From assembly GCA_022925895.1 (NCBI GenBank), contig JAKSYS010000182.1:30135-94134 (forward strand): a stretch of 64,000 bases of DNA, read 5' to 3'. This document shows, in pieces, positions 1 to 9,541 of this stretch (position 1 is its first letter; each line of letters begins with the position of its first letter). The translations under genes were made by a program, and so were the position numbers. The notes beneath the pieces were generated by a model, which worked only from the letters and a program-made list of their open reading frames with translations, was not told the origin of the DNA and searched no databases. The stretch is from Fragilaria crotonensis (Eukaryota > Bacillariophyta > Fragilariophyceae > Fragilariales > Fragilariaceae).

Positions 1-445
1 TTCTACACGATTCTTCTACGTAGTTTTCTTCTGATTTGATGTCTCTCTATAATTGAGTACTGTCGCTTGAATAAAGAAAATTAGGACAAGTTTCACGTTT
101 AGAAACAATACTCCAATCTATTTGAAACACAATGGTCACCTTACTTTTGTTTGAATTTTTCGAGAACATGATCAAAACGAAGGCCTTCACGGTGGGTTAG
201 AATCGAGGGTTTCACGTAGAATCTGGTATTACTTCTACAGCTGGACAAAATCAGAAATGACGTGAAAAAATTCGAGGGTACAGAAAAATGATGCCGAAAA
301 GCTCTTGTTTCTCAATGACAAACATTATTCAGATACTGTGCCTTGAAACCATACACATTCATACAGTTCTTGAGCCACTGCCCAAATTTCTAGTCCAGCG
401 GACAACTTGCAAGTAATAGCGAGCAGTTTCTGTAATGAGCAAATA
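1..445. other. intergenic, no gene seen
   Basis: AT-rich sequence without a convincing open frame or recognised RNA on either strand. It is the left flank of the first transposon. Confidence 0.5.
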
Positions 446-483
446 CGGGGTTAATTAACCCCAAATGGGGTTAATTAACCCCG
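446..483. repeat. nested palindrome
   Basis: A 38-bp perfect inverted repeat. The 16-bp palindrome GGGGTTAATTAACCCC occurs twice, separated by AAAT, with an extra C and G closing the outer ends. Each half can fold alone or pair with the other half. Confidence 0.85.
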
Positions 484-649
484 TCGGGTGAGTAGACACT
501 AGTCTACCGTAGTCTAAGGCCCAATCTTAGCGAGGTGTGTTTGTGCACAAACGCCAAGAGTTTCTCCGAAAAAACGGATTTGTGTCTGTGTCTGTATCCT
601 TAACGACGAAAAAATGGGACACAAGAAATACAGCGATTTTGTGTTTGTG

Positions 650-735
650 TTCGAGTTTGGGCACAGCATTTTTGCATTTGTGCCCACTATTCCCCGGACA
701 CAAACTCAAAAATGCTGTGCCCAAACTCAAACACA
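650..735. repeat. subterminal hairpin of element A
   Basis: A 22-bp perfect inverted repeat (GAGTTTGGGCACAGC, continuing with five T and a G) lies either side of a roughly 25-bp loop near the left end of Harbinger A. Weaker pairing extends outward through GTGTTTGTG. It explains why short frames are open on both strands here. It could be a subterminal protein-binding site; that is inference. Confidence 0.7.
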
Positions 736-843
736 ACTAGAATTTCTTATCCAATAGAATTAATTCCTTTTAATTTGACGCATGAACATCCCTCCGCGCT
801 CCTTTTTAAAATTCCATTCTAGATTTCTAGGGTAGCACGTTCG

Positions 844-2533
844 ATGGTGTCAAAGAATTGCACTCCTGCTTGGCTGCTCGTCCTCCACAACGACGATGGT
901 CGTTTTGGAACCCAATGCCGTGCCTCCCCCCCACCGCCAAAGAATCCATCCATGTTCTCTTCCCTCATGAAGACCTTCAAAGCACAATCTGCTGCAATCA
1001 TGCACTTCCTATGGGGGGACAATGAGGAGGACGTACTACCCCACGACGACGACAACAACAACCGCCGATCTCATATTGCTGAGGATGGTGACGGAGGAGG
1101 AGATCTCCTACGATGGGTCCTTGTTGCCCCGCGTCAATCTGCTCGTCATCAAAATGCAAACTCTGTTGACAATCGTCAACGATCACATGGACAACGACTA
1201 CGTCCCACCAAGACCAAGCAAAAGAGAACCAAGTATCCTCGCATGAACCAGAAGGATAGTTTGTGGTGGAAAATGTTTTTGGTAGCGCCAAAGCGCAACG
1301 AAGTGACGGCAGAACCAAACGGTAGACTCGCGGCAAAATTTCGAAAACTCTTCCATGTTCCTTTCCAGGTCTTCCTTGAATTGAGGAATGTTGCGAATGA
1401 AGAGTTTTGGACCGAATGGACAGAGGATAGGAAATGTCGCGCGGGAAAACTTGTTTCCAATCTGGAGCTTAAGATTTTGGGTGCCCTTTTTGTTTTGGCA
1501 ACTGGTGCCTCGCACTTTATGTGCAGCACATGCTCCAACATCAGTGAAGAGGTCCATCGGTCTTTTTTTTAAATGGATTTTCAATATGGCATCCATAAAG
1601 GAGCGCTACATATACATGCCACTTGACGACGCGTCCTATCGAAAGGTCGTTGGAGAATACACCGCGCGAGGTCTTCCTGGTTGCATTAGAAGTGTGGACT
1701 GCGTTCACATTGGGTGGGACCGTTGTCCCGTCCAATATACAAACATGTATAAAGGTAAGGAGGGGTACACCTTGATCGCATATGAGGTAATCTGTACCTG
1801 CCGCAAATTTATCCAGAGTGTCTCGGTCGGCCATCCTGGGACCCGAAATGATAAGCACATCTCTCGCACCGACGATTCGGTGACCGACTTGTTGGTGCCA
1901 AATTTGTGGCTTTCGTCAAAGATCTGGCAATGTCTTGGTCCAAATGGACAGAAGCGCAATTTCTTTGGCGCTTACCTGATTTGTGACGGAGGCTATCATA
2001 AGTGGCCATGCCTTATCTTTCCGTGGAAAAAAGGATTACCTGACTGTCCGGTCATGAAGTTCTCAAAGAAATTGGAATCTGTGCGCAAGGACATTGAAGG
2101 CGTCTTTGGAATTTTGAAAGTCAGGTTCCGATTCCTCAAGACATTCAACCTTCTGCGCCGTCAGGACTCGATTGACAATGCCTTCGTCACGTGTTGTATT
2201 TTGCATAATATCATGCTTCGTCACGACGGATACTTGGCAGAAGACCTTACTCCGTATCCTGGAGGATTGGAGGAAGCACTTGCGAAACAGTATGGCGGGA
2301 TTAGATGGAATGGCTCGGAAGGCATGTGGGTTCGCGATGGAAGTGACCAACAAGAAGCATCAGCTGCTTCCTATGAAAACCTGCCACCGCTAGTGACTAC
2401 TCCGTTTCCTCGCGTACATACGGAAGCGGAGACGAGGAGGCTAAGGGCACAGTGGGAGAGAGTGATGTATGCACTAGTCGATCATCATGAGTACTACCAA
2501 AGAAGGAGCGATGGTTGTCATGACATCGAGTAG
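844..2533 (+). pseudogene. PIF/Harbinger DDE transposase A (frame-broken)
   Basis: A DDE_4-type nuclease that would cut and join transposon ends. The N-terminal part is in one frame (844-1572). It holds the helical region ending with the block LELKILGALFVLATGASHF, typical of Harbinger transposases. The catalytic part is in the next frame, from about 1571 to 2533. The three acidic motifs are visible: SVDCVHIGWDRCP, then CDGGYHKWPCL, then ESVRKDIEGVFGILKVRF. The frames meet at a run of eight T at 1563-1570. Reading on needs one T fewer, or a +1 shift. The true start may be an internal Met (for example MHFLWGDN) rather than 844. Convergent with its companion gene. Confidence 0.85.
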
Positions 2534-2759
2534 TTGTAGTATCTAGTTACATGCATTGCTTCAAAAGAATGATTCACGTACTATGCTTGCTTACTCCTAC
2601 TACCTTTCGTTCACAACTGCTGGCGGTGGTCACATTTGTAGTATGAATCTCATGAGGTTGCTCGTCACGTTTGTTTAAATCTCATGACGTCCTTCGTCTT
2701 GCTTCTTAACTAAACAATCAATCCTAAACCTGTTTTCTTCCGTTCCTCCTCCTCGTCCC

Positions 2760-4583
2760 TCAAGCCTTCTTCCTGTGGTGCTCCTTTGCGACAACAGCCT
2801 CATGATGTGGAACTCGTCCTCGTGCAATGTTCTTCAAGAAAACGGCGTCGCCGAGACTTGTCATCTTACCAGTTTCGTCGACGATAGGATAGTGTTCATC
2901 ATCGGTGTCGAACCTATCCATGAAGTTCTCCCACAAATAGCGCATAGGACGTCCATCTGGCGTTGTCTTTTTCCCATCCTTGAAGGAATACTTCATGCCT
3001 ATCATTTTGCCATTCCTATCAACGATCGGAAACAAATCCTTGTCTTCACAATCCCAGAAATTGTCGTTGCCATTGGTGTCGTCAGAACCAAGCACTACTG
3101 GTGGTCCGTGAAGAGACTCCTCGGAACTATCAGACGACGATTCGTCATCGACGCAATCGTTGTTGTTGTCACAATTGTCCTGTTTCTCGTTGTCATGTTC
3201 ACTACCGCATATGTTGATGCTGGCTGCATCGCCGTCATCATCGTCGAGAACAACCTCCTCGTCTAGTACAGACTTGGTCTTCTTCATCACGGTGGTGTCG
3301 TGGCGTCGATGCACATCGTCATCATTAGTATCGTCGTTGTTGCAAACCCTTGTCCTCTTGTTACTACGACCATTACAAGCAGTCGAAGGATCACAAACGT
3401 CGGTCTCATAAGTGTCAAAAACAGGAAGAGAGGCGAAGGCACTACGCATTTTTTCGGCATACAGGTGTGCTGGAATGTACGGTTTCATCTTTTCCAACGC
3501 AGCCATTGTTCTCTCGATCTCGTCCAGCTTCCCCATTCGCCTGTTCAGCAAGTGTTGGTTTGCGTGGGTTGTGGAAATCAGGATCTTGGCATCGTTCACC
3601 CTCTTCTCCTCTTCCTCTGCTGCTGAGTCAGCAAATTCAGAGCCGCCACTGACATTTGCTGCAGCTTTCAGTCCTCCACCACGACCAACACTGGAAGTAG
3701 ACAGACACGACAAAGATGACGACGTTTTGGTGGCGTTTGAAATGTTTATAGAACGTGGCGGACCCCTGTTCTCCTTGTTCTTATCTCGTTTCTTCTTCAA
3801 GAGGCTGACCTGTTTCTGGTGCCTGAGTTCTGCGCGCGAGGCAGGAGTGTTGGCAGGATCAGACATGACAGAAGCAACATGCAACGCAAGCTGTGGATCG
3901 CGACGAAAATCTTTGACCAATAAACCAAAGTGCCATGGGGATTTAGTGTACTCCCAGTGGTGAGGGGGGTGCATCTCCTCAATTTCCTCGGCAGTGTACT
4001 TTGGGGCACCACCTCTAGTCTTGCATCTTCCCATTTCAGACCGGTACGCCTTGACATAAACGTCATTGCAGCTTTCATGAAACCCGCGACCAGACTTCAT
4101 TGTCACCAAGTCTTTTGGAAAGTACTGCAACACCTCCCTGCGAATTTTGGCCCGTGAGTCGTAGTAATACCGCCAGAGAGAGTGTGCCGGCATAGGTTCA
4201 CCTTTCTTCTGGAAAGAGTGACAAAAAAATTCACGAGCATCCTTGTTGAAATGTTCCACATCAAGTTCCTCGATTGCATTGTAGTAAATCTCCAAGCACT
4301 CCCTCTCCATCTCCGGTTTCTTTGATGACTTTAACTTGCTGACTCTTGATCCAGCATAGAAGGCAAGCACAGCCTTGCACGCACTCCAACGTACTTGTAA
4401 AATTTGTCCTCCGCAGTAATGTACCATCTTCTCCGAGAGACTGAAATCATCATTATCGCCAAGCGTCAGGTCGTAGTTGTCCACAAATTCTCCTTCTTGT
4501 TCGTCCTCTACGTTGACAAGAGAAGCAGAAGAATCCCCCTGATGGACAGGGGAAATGGATTTGTCAGCACCGTCCGTCGTCAT
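2760..4583 (-). CDS. Companion protein of Harbinger A, unknown function
   Basis: An intact 607-codon frame on the opposite strand, 3' ends facing the transposase. It sits inside the element boundaries, so it is almost certainly transposon-encoded. The first 55 residues are acidic. Residues about 56-235 form a globular, Trp/Tyr-rich region. A Lys/Arg-rich stretch follows (SLLKKKRDKNKENRGPP), suggesting nuclear location. The C-terminal half is Asp/Ser-rich and probably disordered. In related elements the second gene encodes a Myb/SANT-like DNA-binding partner that helps the transposase recognise the ends, but I do not see a clear SANT motif here. The role is inferred from position. The frame is intact although the transposase frame is not. 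Confidence 0.7.
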   Translation of the reverse strand: MTTDGADKSISPVHQGDSSASLVNVEDEQEGEFVDNYDLTLGDNDDFSLSEKMVHYCGGQILQVRWSACKAVLAFYAGSRVSKLKSSKKPEMERECLEIYYNAIEELDVEHFNKDAREFFCHSFQKKGEPMPAHSLWRYYYDSRAKIRREVLQYFPKDLVTMKSGRGFHESCNDVYVKAYRSEMGRCKTRGGAPKYTAEEIEEMHPPHHWEYTKSPWHFGLLVKDFRRDPQLALHVASVMSDPANTPASRAELRHQKQVSLLKKKRDKNKENRGPPRSINISNATKTSSSLSCLSTSSVGRGGGLKAAANVSGGSEFADSAAEEEEKRVNDAKILISTTHANQHLLNRRMGKLDEIERTMAALEKMKPYIPAHLYAEKMRSAFASLPVFDTYETDVCDPSTACNGRSNKRTRVCNNDDTNDDDVHRRHDTTVMKKTKSVLDEEVVLDDDDGDAASINICGSEHDNEKQDNCDNNNDCVDDESSSDSSEESLHGPPVVLGSDDTNGNDNFWDCEDKDLFPIVDRNGKMIGMKYSFKDGKKTTPDGRPMRYLWENFMDRFDTDDEHYPIVDETGKMTSLGDAVFLKNIARGRVPHHEAVVAKEHHRKKA

Positions 4584-5117
4584 CTTGAGGGTTCTTGTAA
4601 CCTTTCACTTGTTGATTGGAATCCAAATGCGTAGGATGTATTCATAGACAAGAATGCTGCGATCCTATGCATACTACAGTACTACACTATACGATGCTAT
4701 AAACTCCGCTGTGTCTGACAGAAATACAAATTCAAAAAGTGGGCGCCAATATGCGCAAAGGGACCAGTTACAAATGCCGATCCGTGATTTGACGTCATGT
4801 GTTCGTATAGGTGTTTGCTGTGTCTGCTTCAGACACAAACGGACCTTCGCTAAGATTACGTCTAAGTAGTAGAGGGTGGTGATTTTGGAAAACGAAAACA
4901 AATTTGTTATATGTTGTAATAATTGGTTCATGGACAACTTCCTATTTCCCATACATGACATACATGCGTGGATGTGTGTCATGCTGTCTGCATGGAAGCG
5001 GGGTCTACTAGTAGAGTACTACCTGGTAGAGCTTCTACCGGTAGTACAGTAGCGTTAGAGCATGTCTTATCGTTGGGGGTATAAAAGTCAAATTTTATAC
5101 CCCGGGTATAAAATTTA

Positions 5118-5935
5118 GGGGAAATTACAATATCACGCATTTTTTTGCCACTTTGCAATATAGTACAATGACTTACTATCCACAAATTCGTATTTAACTA
5201 TATACTACATTTGCGTTTGTATTTTACAATATCACGCATTCTTTCGTCAACATTTTTTAAATCACGAATTCCTACAGGTCTTCCATAAGCAACCGCAATT
5301 TGCCTATTATTAGGAATTCAATTTTATCAATGACCCGGAATGTCTTAAAAATGAAATTCCAATCGGTGTCACATTTCTTAAAAGCAAAGTTCCAAAGGGT
5401 GTCACATTTCAGGATTCTGTCTGGTGTTTGAGAAATAAAATTCCCATTGATGTCGCACTGCATACGGGAAATTTGTGTAGAATACTGTCATCTTGCAACA
5501 AGCACATCATCAAGAGGTGTTGTATTCATGAGCAAACATTGATGATGTGCCTCTAAACCAAATTATGACCGCTATGCAGGGTTAGATATGAGGAAGTTCC
5601 AAGCAGATGATGGCTTGGGAGTAAAAGCATTGGACGTGAAATGAAAGAGAAAGCAACCATGATGCAACAATCATCAGTTGTAATTTTTTATGTGCGTTAC
5701 AAGACGGTGTACCATGCTGTCCGTGGAGGTCGAGCATGGCAGGCGACAAAAGCGTGATACTATAGTAAAAGATGGCAAAAGAATGCGCGATATTGTAAAT
5801 GCTTCTTTTCAAAATGCGTGATATTGTAAAATACAAACGCAAATGTAGTATATAGTTAAATACGAATTTGTGGATAGTAAGTCATTGTACTATATTGCAA
5901 AGTGGCAAAAAAATGCGTGATATTGTAATTTCCCC
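5118..5935. mobile_element. MULE-like MITE nested in Harbinger B
   Basis: A non-coding 818-bp element with 123-bp terminal inverted repeats (5118-5240 and 5813-5935) that are essentially identical over their whole length. They start GGGGAAATTACAATATCACG. A perfect 9-bp direct repeat, TAAAATTTA, flanks it at 5109-5117 and 5936-5944. Long inverted repeats with a 9-bp target duplication are characteristic of Mutator-like elements. The interior has three or four degenerate copies of a roughly 50-bp unit around GGTGTCACATTT (5340-5465) and further copies of ATCACGCATT. No gene is present, so it must move with a transposase supplied elsewhere. It is younger than the Harbinger element it interrupts. 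Confidence 0.85.
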
Positions 5936-6099
5936 TAAAATTTAGACCCTCGTAAAAAAATAAAAATACGCAATTCTTATCGTAACCGCCGTATACCCGG
6001 ACGTTACCACAAAATAATATCTATGTCATCGTCACACTACTATGCCTTCACATCAATCGAACACTCCTTTCATTCTTGAGCAGACAATCATCATTCACA

Positions 6100-7644
6100 A
6101 TGGATAATGATGGCAGTGATAATAATGATATGGATGAGGTTCTTGATTGGGATGATGATGATGACTCTGAAATGATGGCTGCGGCGGTGTTGGTAGTGGT
6201 GAACAACAACGTAGCAATCATGAATATGATGATCAAGACCAAATGCGGATGATTAATGACGTCATTACGCCAAATCAAGACTACAGACGGCAGCCAAGAC
6301 AGGCCAAAGCTTTATTCCGTCACAATGAAGCTGTCTGGTGCATTCAAAGGGATTTCCTCGGTATTCCAGGTGATCCGACGACACCTATTTTCAAAGACAG
6401 CAGTTTCGAGATGTTCTTCCGATTGTCGCGGACCCGAGTTCAGAGAATTTTTGAAGACGTCATGCGTGCTGGTCTTCCCTTTTATGCACATCAAGTAGAT
6501 GCTACTGGCAGGAAGGGGGCATCACTGGAATCGAAAATCCTCTTGCCACTGAAAATGTTTGCGTATGGAACTGCCGAACATGCGTTTTCGGACTACTTTC
6601 AAATGTCGAAGGCTCTGGCATCAAAATGTTGCGAAGAATTTGCGAACATGATGCGATGTATTTATAGTGAAGAGTACCTTCGAATCCCAGATGCAAATGA
6701 CTTGAAAAGTATAACAAAGCTACACCAGGAAGTTCATGGAGTTCGTGGTATGTTCGGTTCCCTTGACTGCATGCACACGCGATGGAAGAATTGTCCTAAG
6801 GCATGGCAGCAATCATTCAAGTCCGGAAAAGAAAGTGGTGGTCCGACAGTTGTGCTTGAGGCATTGTCAGACTATCATTTGTGGTTCTGGCAATGCCTCT
6901 TTTGGATATGCCGGTTCATTGAATGATCTCAACATTTTGAACCTGTCGCCACTGTTGGAGTCATTGGTGGACGGCACTTTCACATCACTTGAAGAGACAG
7001 CAAATCTTGTTCCGTTTGAAGTTGATGGTGAGGCATTCAATAGATTGTATGCTCTTGTGGATGGGATATATCCTCCGTATTCCCGGTTTGTGAAAGGGAT
7101 TCAGGTTCCAGTCAGTGCTTCGGAAAAGGCGTTCACTGCATGGCAGGAGGCTGCACGAAAGGACATTGAAAGAGCGTTTGGAGTGCTTCAGTGTCGCTTT
7201 CAGGTAATGGCTCGACCTTTTCATGCTCATTCCCTTGTCAAAATGAGCAACACCGTGTCGGCCTGTTTGATTATGCATAACATGTGCGTGTCGGATAGGG
7301 TGATGGATGGAAATGTGTATGCAGTTTATGATCCGTCGGCGCACAACGATAACGATGAACAAATAACAATATGTGATGTTTTTGATGCCATTGCCAACGA
7401 AAACTTGGACTATCGTCGTCGTCAACGACACGAGGCTGAGGCTGCTGAGGAGACTGAAAACTACTACGAGGAAATGGTGCAGGCTCGTATTGGACTTGCA
7501 AATGCTGGAAACGAATTCGTTGTGCAACATATGCTTGCTCGACAAGCTAATTGGAAGGAACTGAATGACAGGTACGAACATGGTCGTCTTCATGCTGCGC
7601 TAAAGCGATTGAAAGGACAAGAATCATACTACGACGACCAGTAG
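6100..7644 (+). pseudogene. PIF/Harbinger DDE transposase B (frame-broken)
   Basis: A DDE transposase of the same superfamily as that in element A but clearly diverged from it. The probable start at 6100 gives an acidic N-terminus (MDNDGSDNNDMDEVLDW). The frame changes near 6180, and the main N-terminal frame runs to 6926. The first Asp is in GSLDCMHTRWKNCP. Just after SDYHLWFW the frame shifts near 6890 and continues NASFGYAGSLNDLNIL (second Asp) and ARKDIERAFGVLQCRFQVM (Glu). LDYRRRQRHEAEAAEE and YGR-like basic stretches follow to 7644. All catalytic positions survive, so the breaks are either recent or artefacts. Convergent with the Myb-like gene 52 bp away. Confidence 0.85.
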
Positions 7645-7696
7645 CACTAGTAGTAGTAGTTACGTTTCGTTTCTAAAATTGTTGAAACACCTACAT

Positions 7697-9055
7697 TTAA
7701 TCACCATTACTGTTACTGCTGCTGTCGTCGTCCTCCGAACCTTTCTTGTTGTTGCTTTTCTTTTGACGTGCTGCTGGCGCATTTGTATCCATCACCTCAA
7801 TCGCTGAGTACATTTCGGACGATGCATCGAGCACGTCGATTGATGAGGGTGGTACGTTATCAGCAGGAGGACGTGCAATCATACTACCCTCCTCCATACG
7901 AGCGAGAAGTGCAAGGCCCTTTTCCTTCTCACCATTGGCGAAGTACATTTCCGCCATCCGCATCCATTTGTCCTCCGTTTTGGCTTGTAGTACCCGCTGC
8001 TTGAGGTCCGCGTTTGCCTTGAAGGCAGCAACCAGATCCTGGGTCACTCCCATAATGCTCTCGGTGGCGGCGGCAAAAGTCCCTGGCATTGAAGCAACAC
8101 TAGCACTCTGCTTATTCGTTCTTGCTGTCTCTACTTCCAATTTCGCCAATTTCTTGGCTTTCTTCATTCCAATCGGTCTGGCCATGTTACTGCCTTGTGC
8201 TGCTGGTGCATCATTGTTGACTCTCTTCTTCTTTGTTCGTCCTTCCTGCTGCTGGTGCTTGCTTACACCCGTCGGAGGAGTCGTAGCTACCACAGCATTA
8301 CTCTGGCAACCCATGCTGCTGCTGTCATCATCTGCTGCGGCACCGACGCCCAAGTAAGAGGAAGGTGATGAGTCATTCAGCACAAGCATGGGATCGAATT
8401 TTGGTAACTTGTGCAATATTGGAACACACTTGGCATACTTAAATGGTTCGCCAACTTCCTCCTTGTACAAGTTACCAGCTTCCTCGATGTAGTTGTCTTC
8501 GTTCCATCCGCTTCGTTTCACTGACTTCAATTGCCGGTAAAACTTGTTCCAAATCTGGACCGATTTGCTTATCGTCTTCTTCCACCGCTGCTCAATGGAA
8601 TCCTTGTTCCGAACAGGAATCTCCACACCATTGTCGGCAAGGTACTTTTCGGAGAGGATGACATACTTCTCGAGAACTCGGGTCCAGAAGGCGTCTGCCT
8701 TCTGACCAACACCCTTAATTGGATCGACCGAAACATTGACGTATGCGCATGCGATAAGATAATCTTCGTCCTCAGAGTAATTTGCTTGCCTCTTTGTTGC
8801 TCCAGCAGCACCACCAGCATGCGGGGCAGCGGACAACAAGGCCTTCGAGGTCTTTGTCTTCGTTTTCTTCGTCGTCGCGGATGTGCTCGTTTTATGAGTA
8901 CTCGAAGGTGCTGCTCTCTTTTTGTCATTAACCCCTCCTGTTGCACCACTTTCCTTTTCATTTGCTACAATGCGTGGCGAGCGCCTAGGTGAAAAAGGGA
9001 CATGAGGAGTGGTGGTGCCTTCTTGATGAGGATTTCCTGGTGGACTTGTTGCCAT
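7697..9055 (-). CDS. Harbinger B companion, Myb/trihelix-like DNA-binding protein
   Basis: An intact 452-codon gene. Residues 1-90 are low complexity and basic, with a Ser/Thr/Lys-rich stretch. Residues about 92-178 form a Myb/trihelix-like domain with the expected pattern: YSEDEDYLIACAYVNVS, then a conserved Phe-Trp (AFWTRV), then IEQRWKKTISKSVQIWNKFY. A second conserved block follows to about residue 220 (PFKYAKCVPILHKLPKF). The C-terminal half contains Lys-rich and Ala-rich helices and an acidic tail. Proteins of this shape accompany plant and stramenopile PIF/Harbinger transposases, bind subterminal repeats and help bring the transposase to the nucleus. The short palindromes near both ends of element B are candidate sites. 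Confidence 0.8.
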   Translation of the reverse strand: MATSPPGNPHQEGTTTPHVPFSPRRSPRIVANEKESGATGGVNDKKRAAPSSTHKTSTSATTKKTKTKTSKALLSAAPHAGGAAGATKRQANYSEDEDYLIACAYVNVSVDPIKGVGQKADAFWTRVLEKYVILSEKYLADNGVEIPVRNKDSIEQRWKKTISKSVQIWNKFYRQLKSVKRSGWNEDNYIEEAGNLYKEEVGEPFKYAKCVPILHKLPKFDPMLVLNDSSPSSYLGVGAAADDDSSSMGCQSNAVVATTPPTGVSKHQQQEGRTKKKRVNNDAPAAQGSNMARPIGMKKAKKLAKLEVETARTNKQSASVASMPGTFAAATESIMGVTQDLVAAFKANADLKQRVLQAKTEDKWMRMAEMYFANGEKEKGLALLARMEEGSMIARPPADNVPPSSIDVLDASSEMYSAIEVMDTNAPAARQKKSNNKKGSEDDDSSSNSNGD

Positions 9056-9541
9056 AGTAGTAGTGGTTGTGCATTCCTGTTGTGATTGAATGTGATGAAT
9101 CTTTCAGAACGAAATCTTGACGACAAGCAATCTCTGGTATACAGATGGTGTGAAAATTCAAGTAGAAACTGTTCATTTTACCACCGGAGCCAATGATACA
9201 GTATTATACCCCGAGGGTGCAAAAATTTATACCTAGGTATAAATTTCGAGAATTTATACCTAGGTATAAAAAAAAGTCTAAAATTTGACCCCCCCGAAAT
9301 CCTTATACCCCCCTCATAAGAATTGCGTTTTTGAAATTTTTTCGAAACACGATTGACTTATACCCATGATAAGACTTGCTCTTTAGGATCATATTTCATA
9401 TTTTATGCATACTGTTTGTGCTGTACTCCAGTAGTTTGTATGACGTAATTGTAGACATGTACAGAGAAGTGTGCGACCTAAAAAGCATATGTTCATACAT
9501 GTACAATTCTATGCAGACTGTCCCTTCGGTTCTAAACACGG

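Larger units (their letters stand above)
518..4862. mobile_element. PIF/Harbinger transposon A
   Basis: A 4.35-kb element flanked by the trinucleotide TAA at 515-517 and 4863-4865. This is the target duplication expected of PIF/Harbinger. The ends are related inverted repeats: the left reads GGCCCAATCTTAGCGAGGT and the right, reverse complemented, GACGTAATCTTAGCGAAGGT. Inside are a plus-strand DDE transposase (844-2533) and a convergent minus-strand companion gene (2760-4583), the usual two-gene layout of the superfamily. The match of ends, target duplication and protein makes the boundaries solid. It is probably no longer autonomous because the transposase frame is broken. Confidence 0.85.
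5058..9382. mobile_element. PIF/Harbinger transposon B
   Basis: Left end GAGCATGTCTTATCGTTGGG at 5058; right end, reverse complemented, GAGCAAGTCTTATCATGGG. TTA lies at 5055-5057 and again at 9383-9385, the right copy after one extra T. Subterminal sequence also matches as an inverted repeat: an A-run, then CGCAATTCTTAT, then GTATA, at 5960-6000 and 9300-9345. Short palindromes sit near both ends (TTTTATACCC C GGGTATAAAA on the left, TTTATACCTAGGTATAAA twice on the right). It encodes a transposase (6100-7644, plus) and a Myb-like partner (7697-9055, minus). The left terminal region is split by an 818-bp MITE, so the original length was about 3.5 kb. Confidence 0.85.

Noticed and set aside
446-483. 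The nested palindrome as a transcription terminator
   Set aside because: No gene ends nearby and the setting is a eukaryotic nuclear genome.
998-1596. Minus-strand frames opposite the Harbinger A transposase
   Set aside because: Shadows of the transposase reading frame; no domain, and the sense strand has the conserved motifs.
5466-5560. Inverted repeat GCACATCATCA/TGATGATGTGC inside the MITE, considered as a small RNA gene
   Set aside because: Short stem, large loop and no sign of a promoter; treated as part of the MITE.
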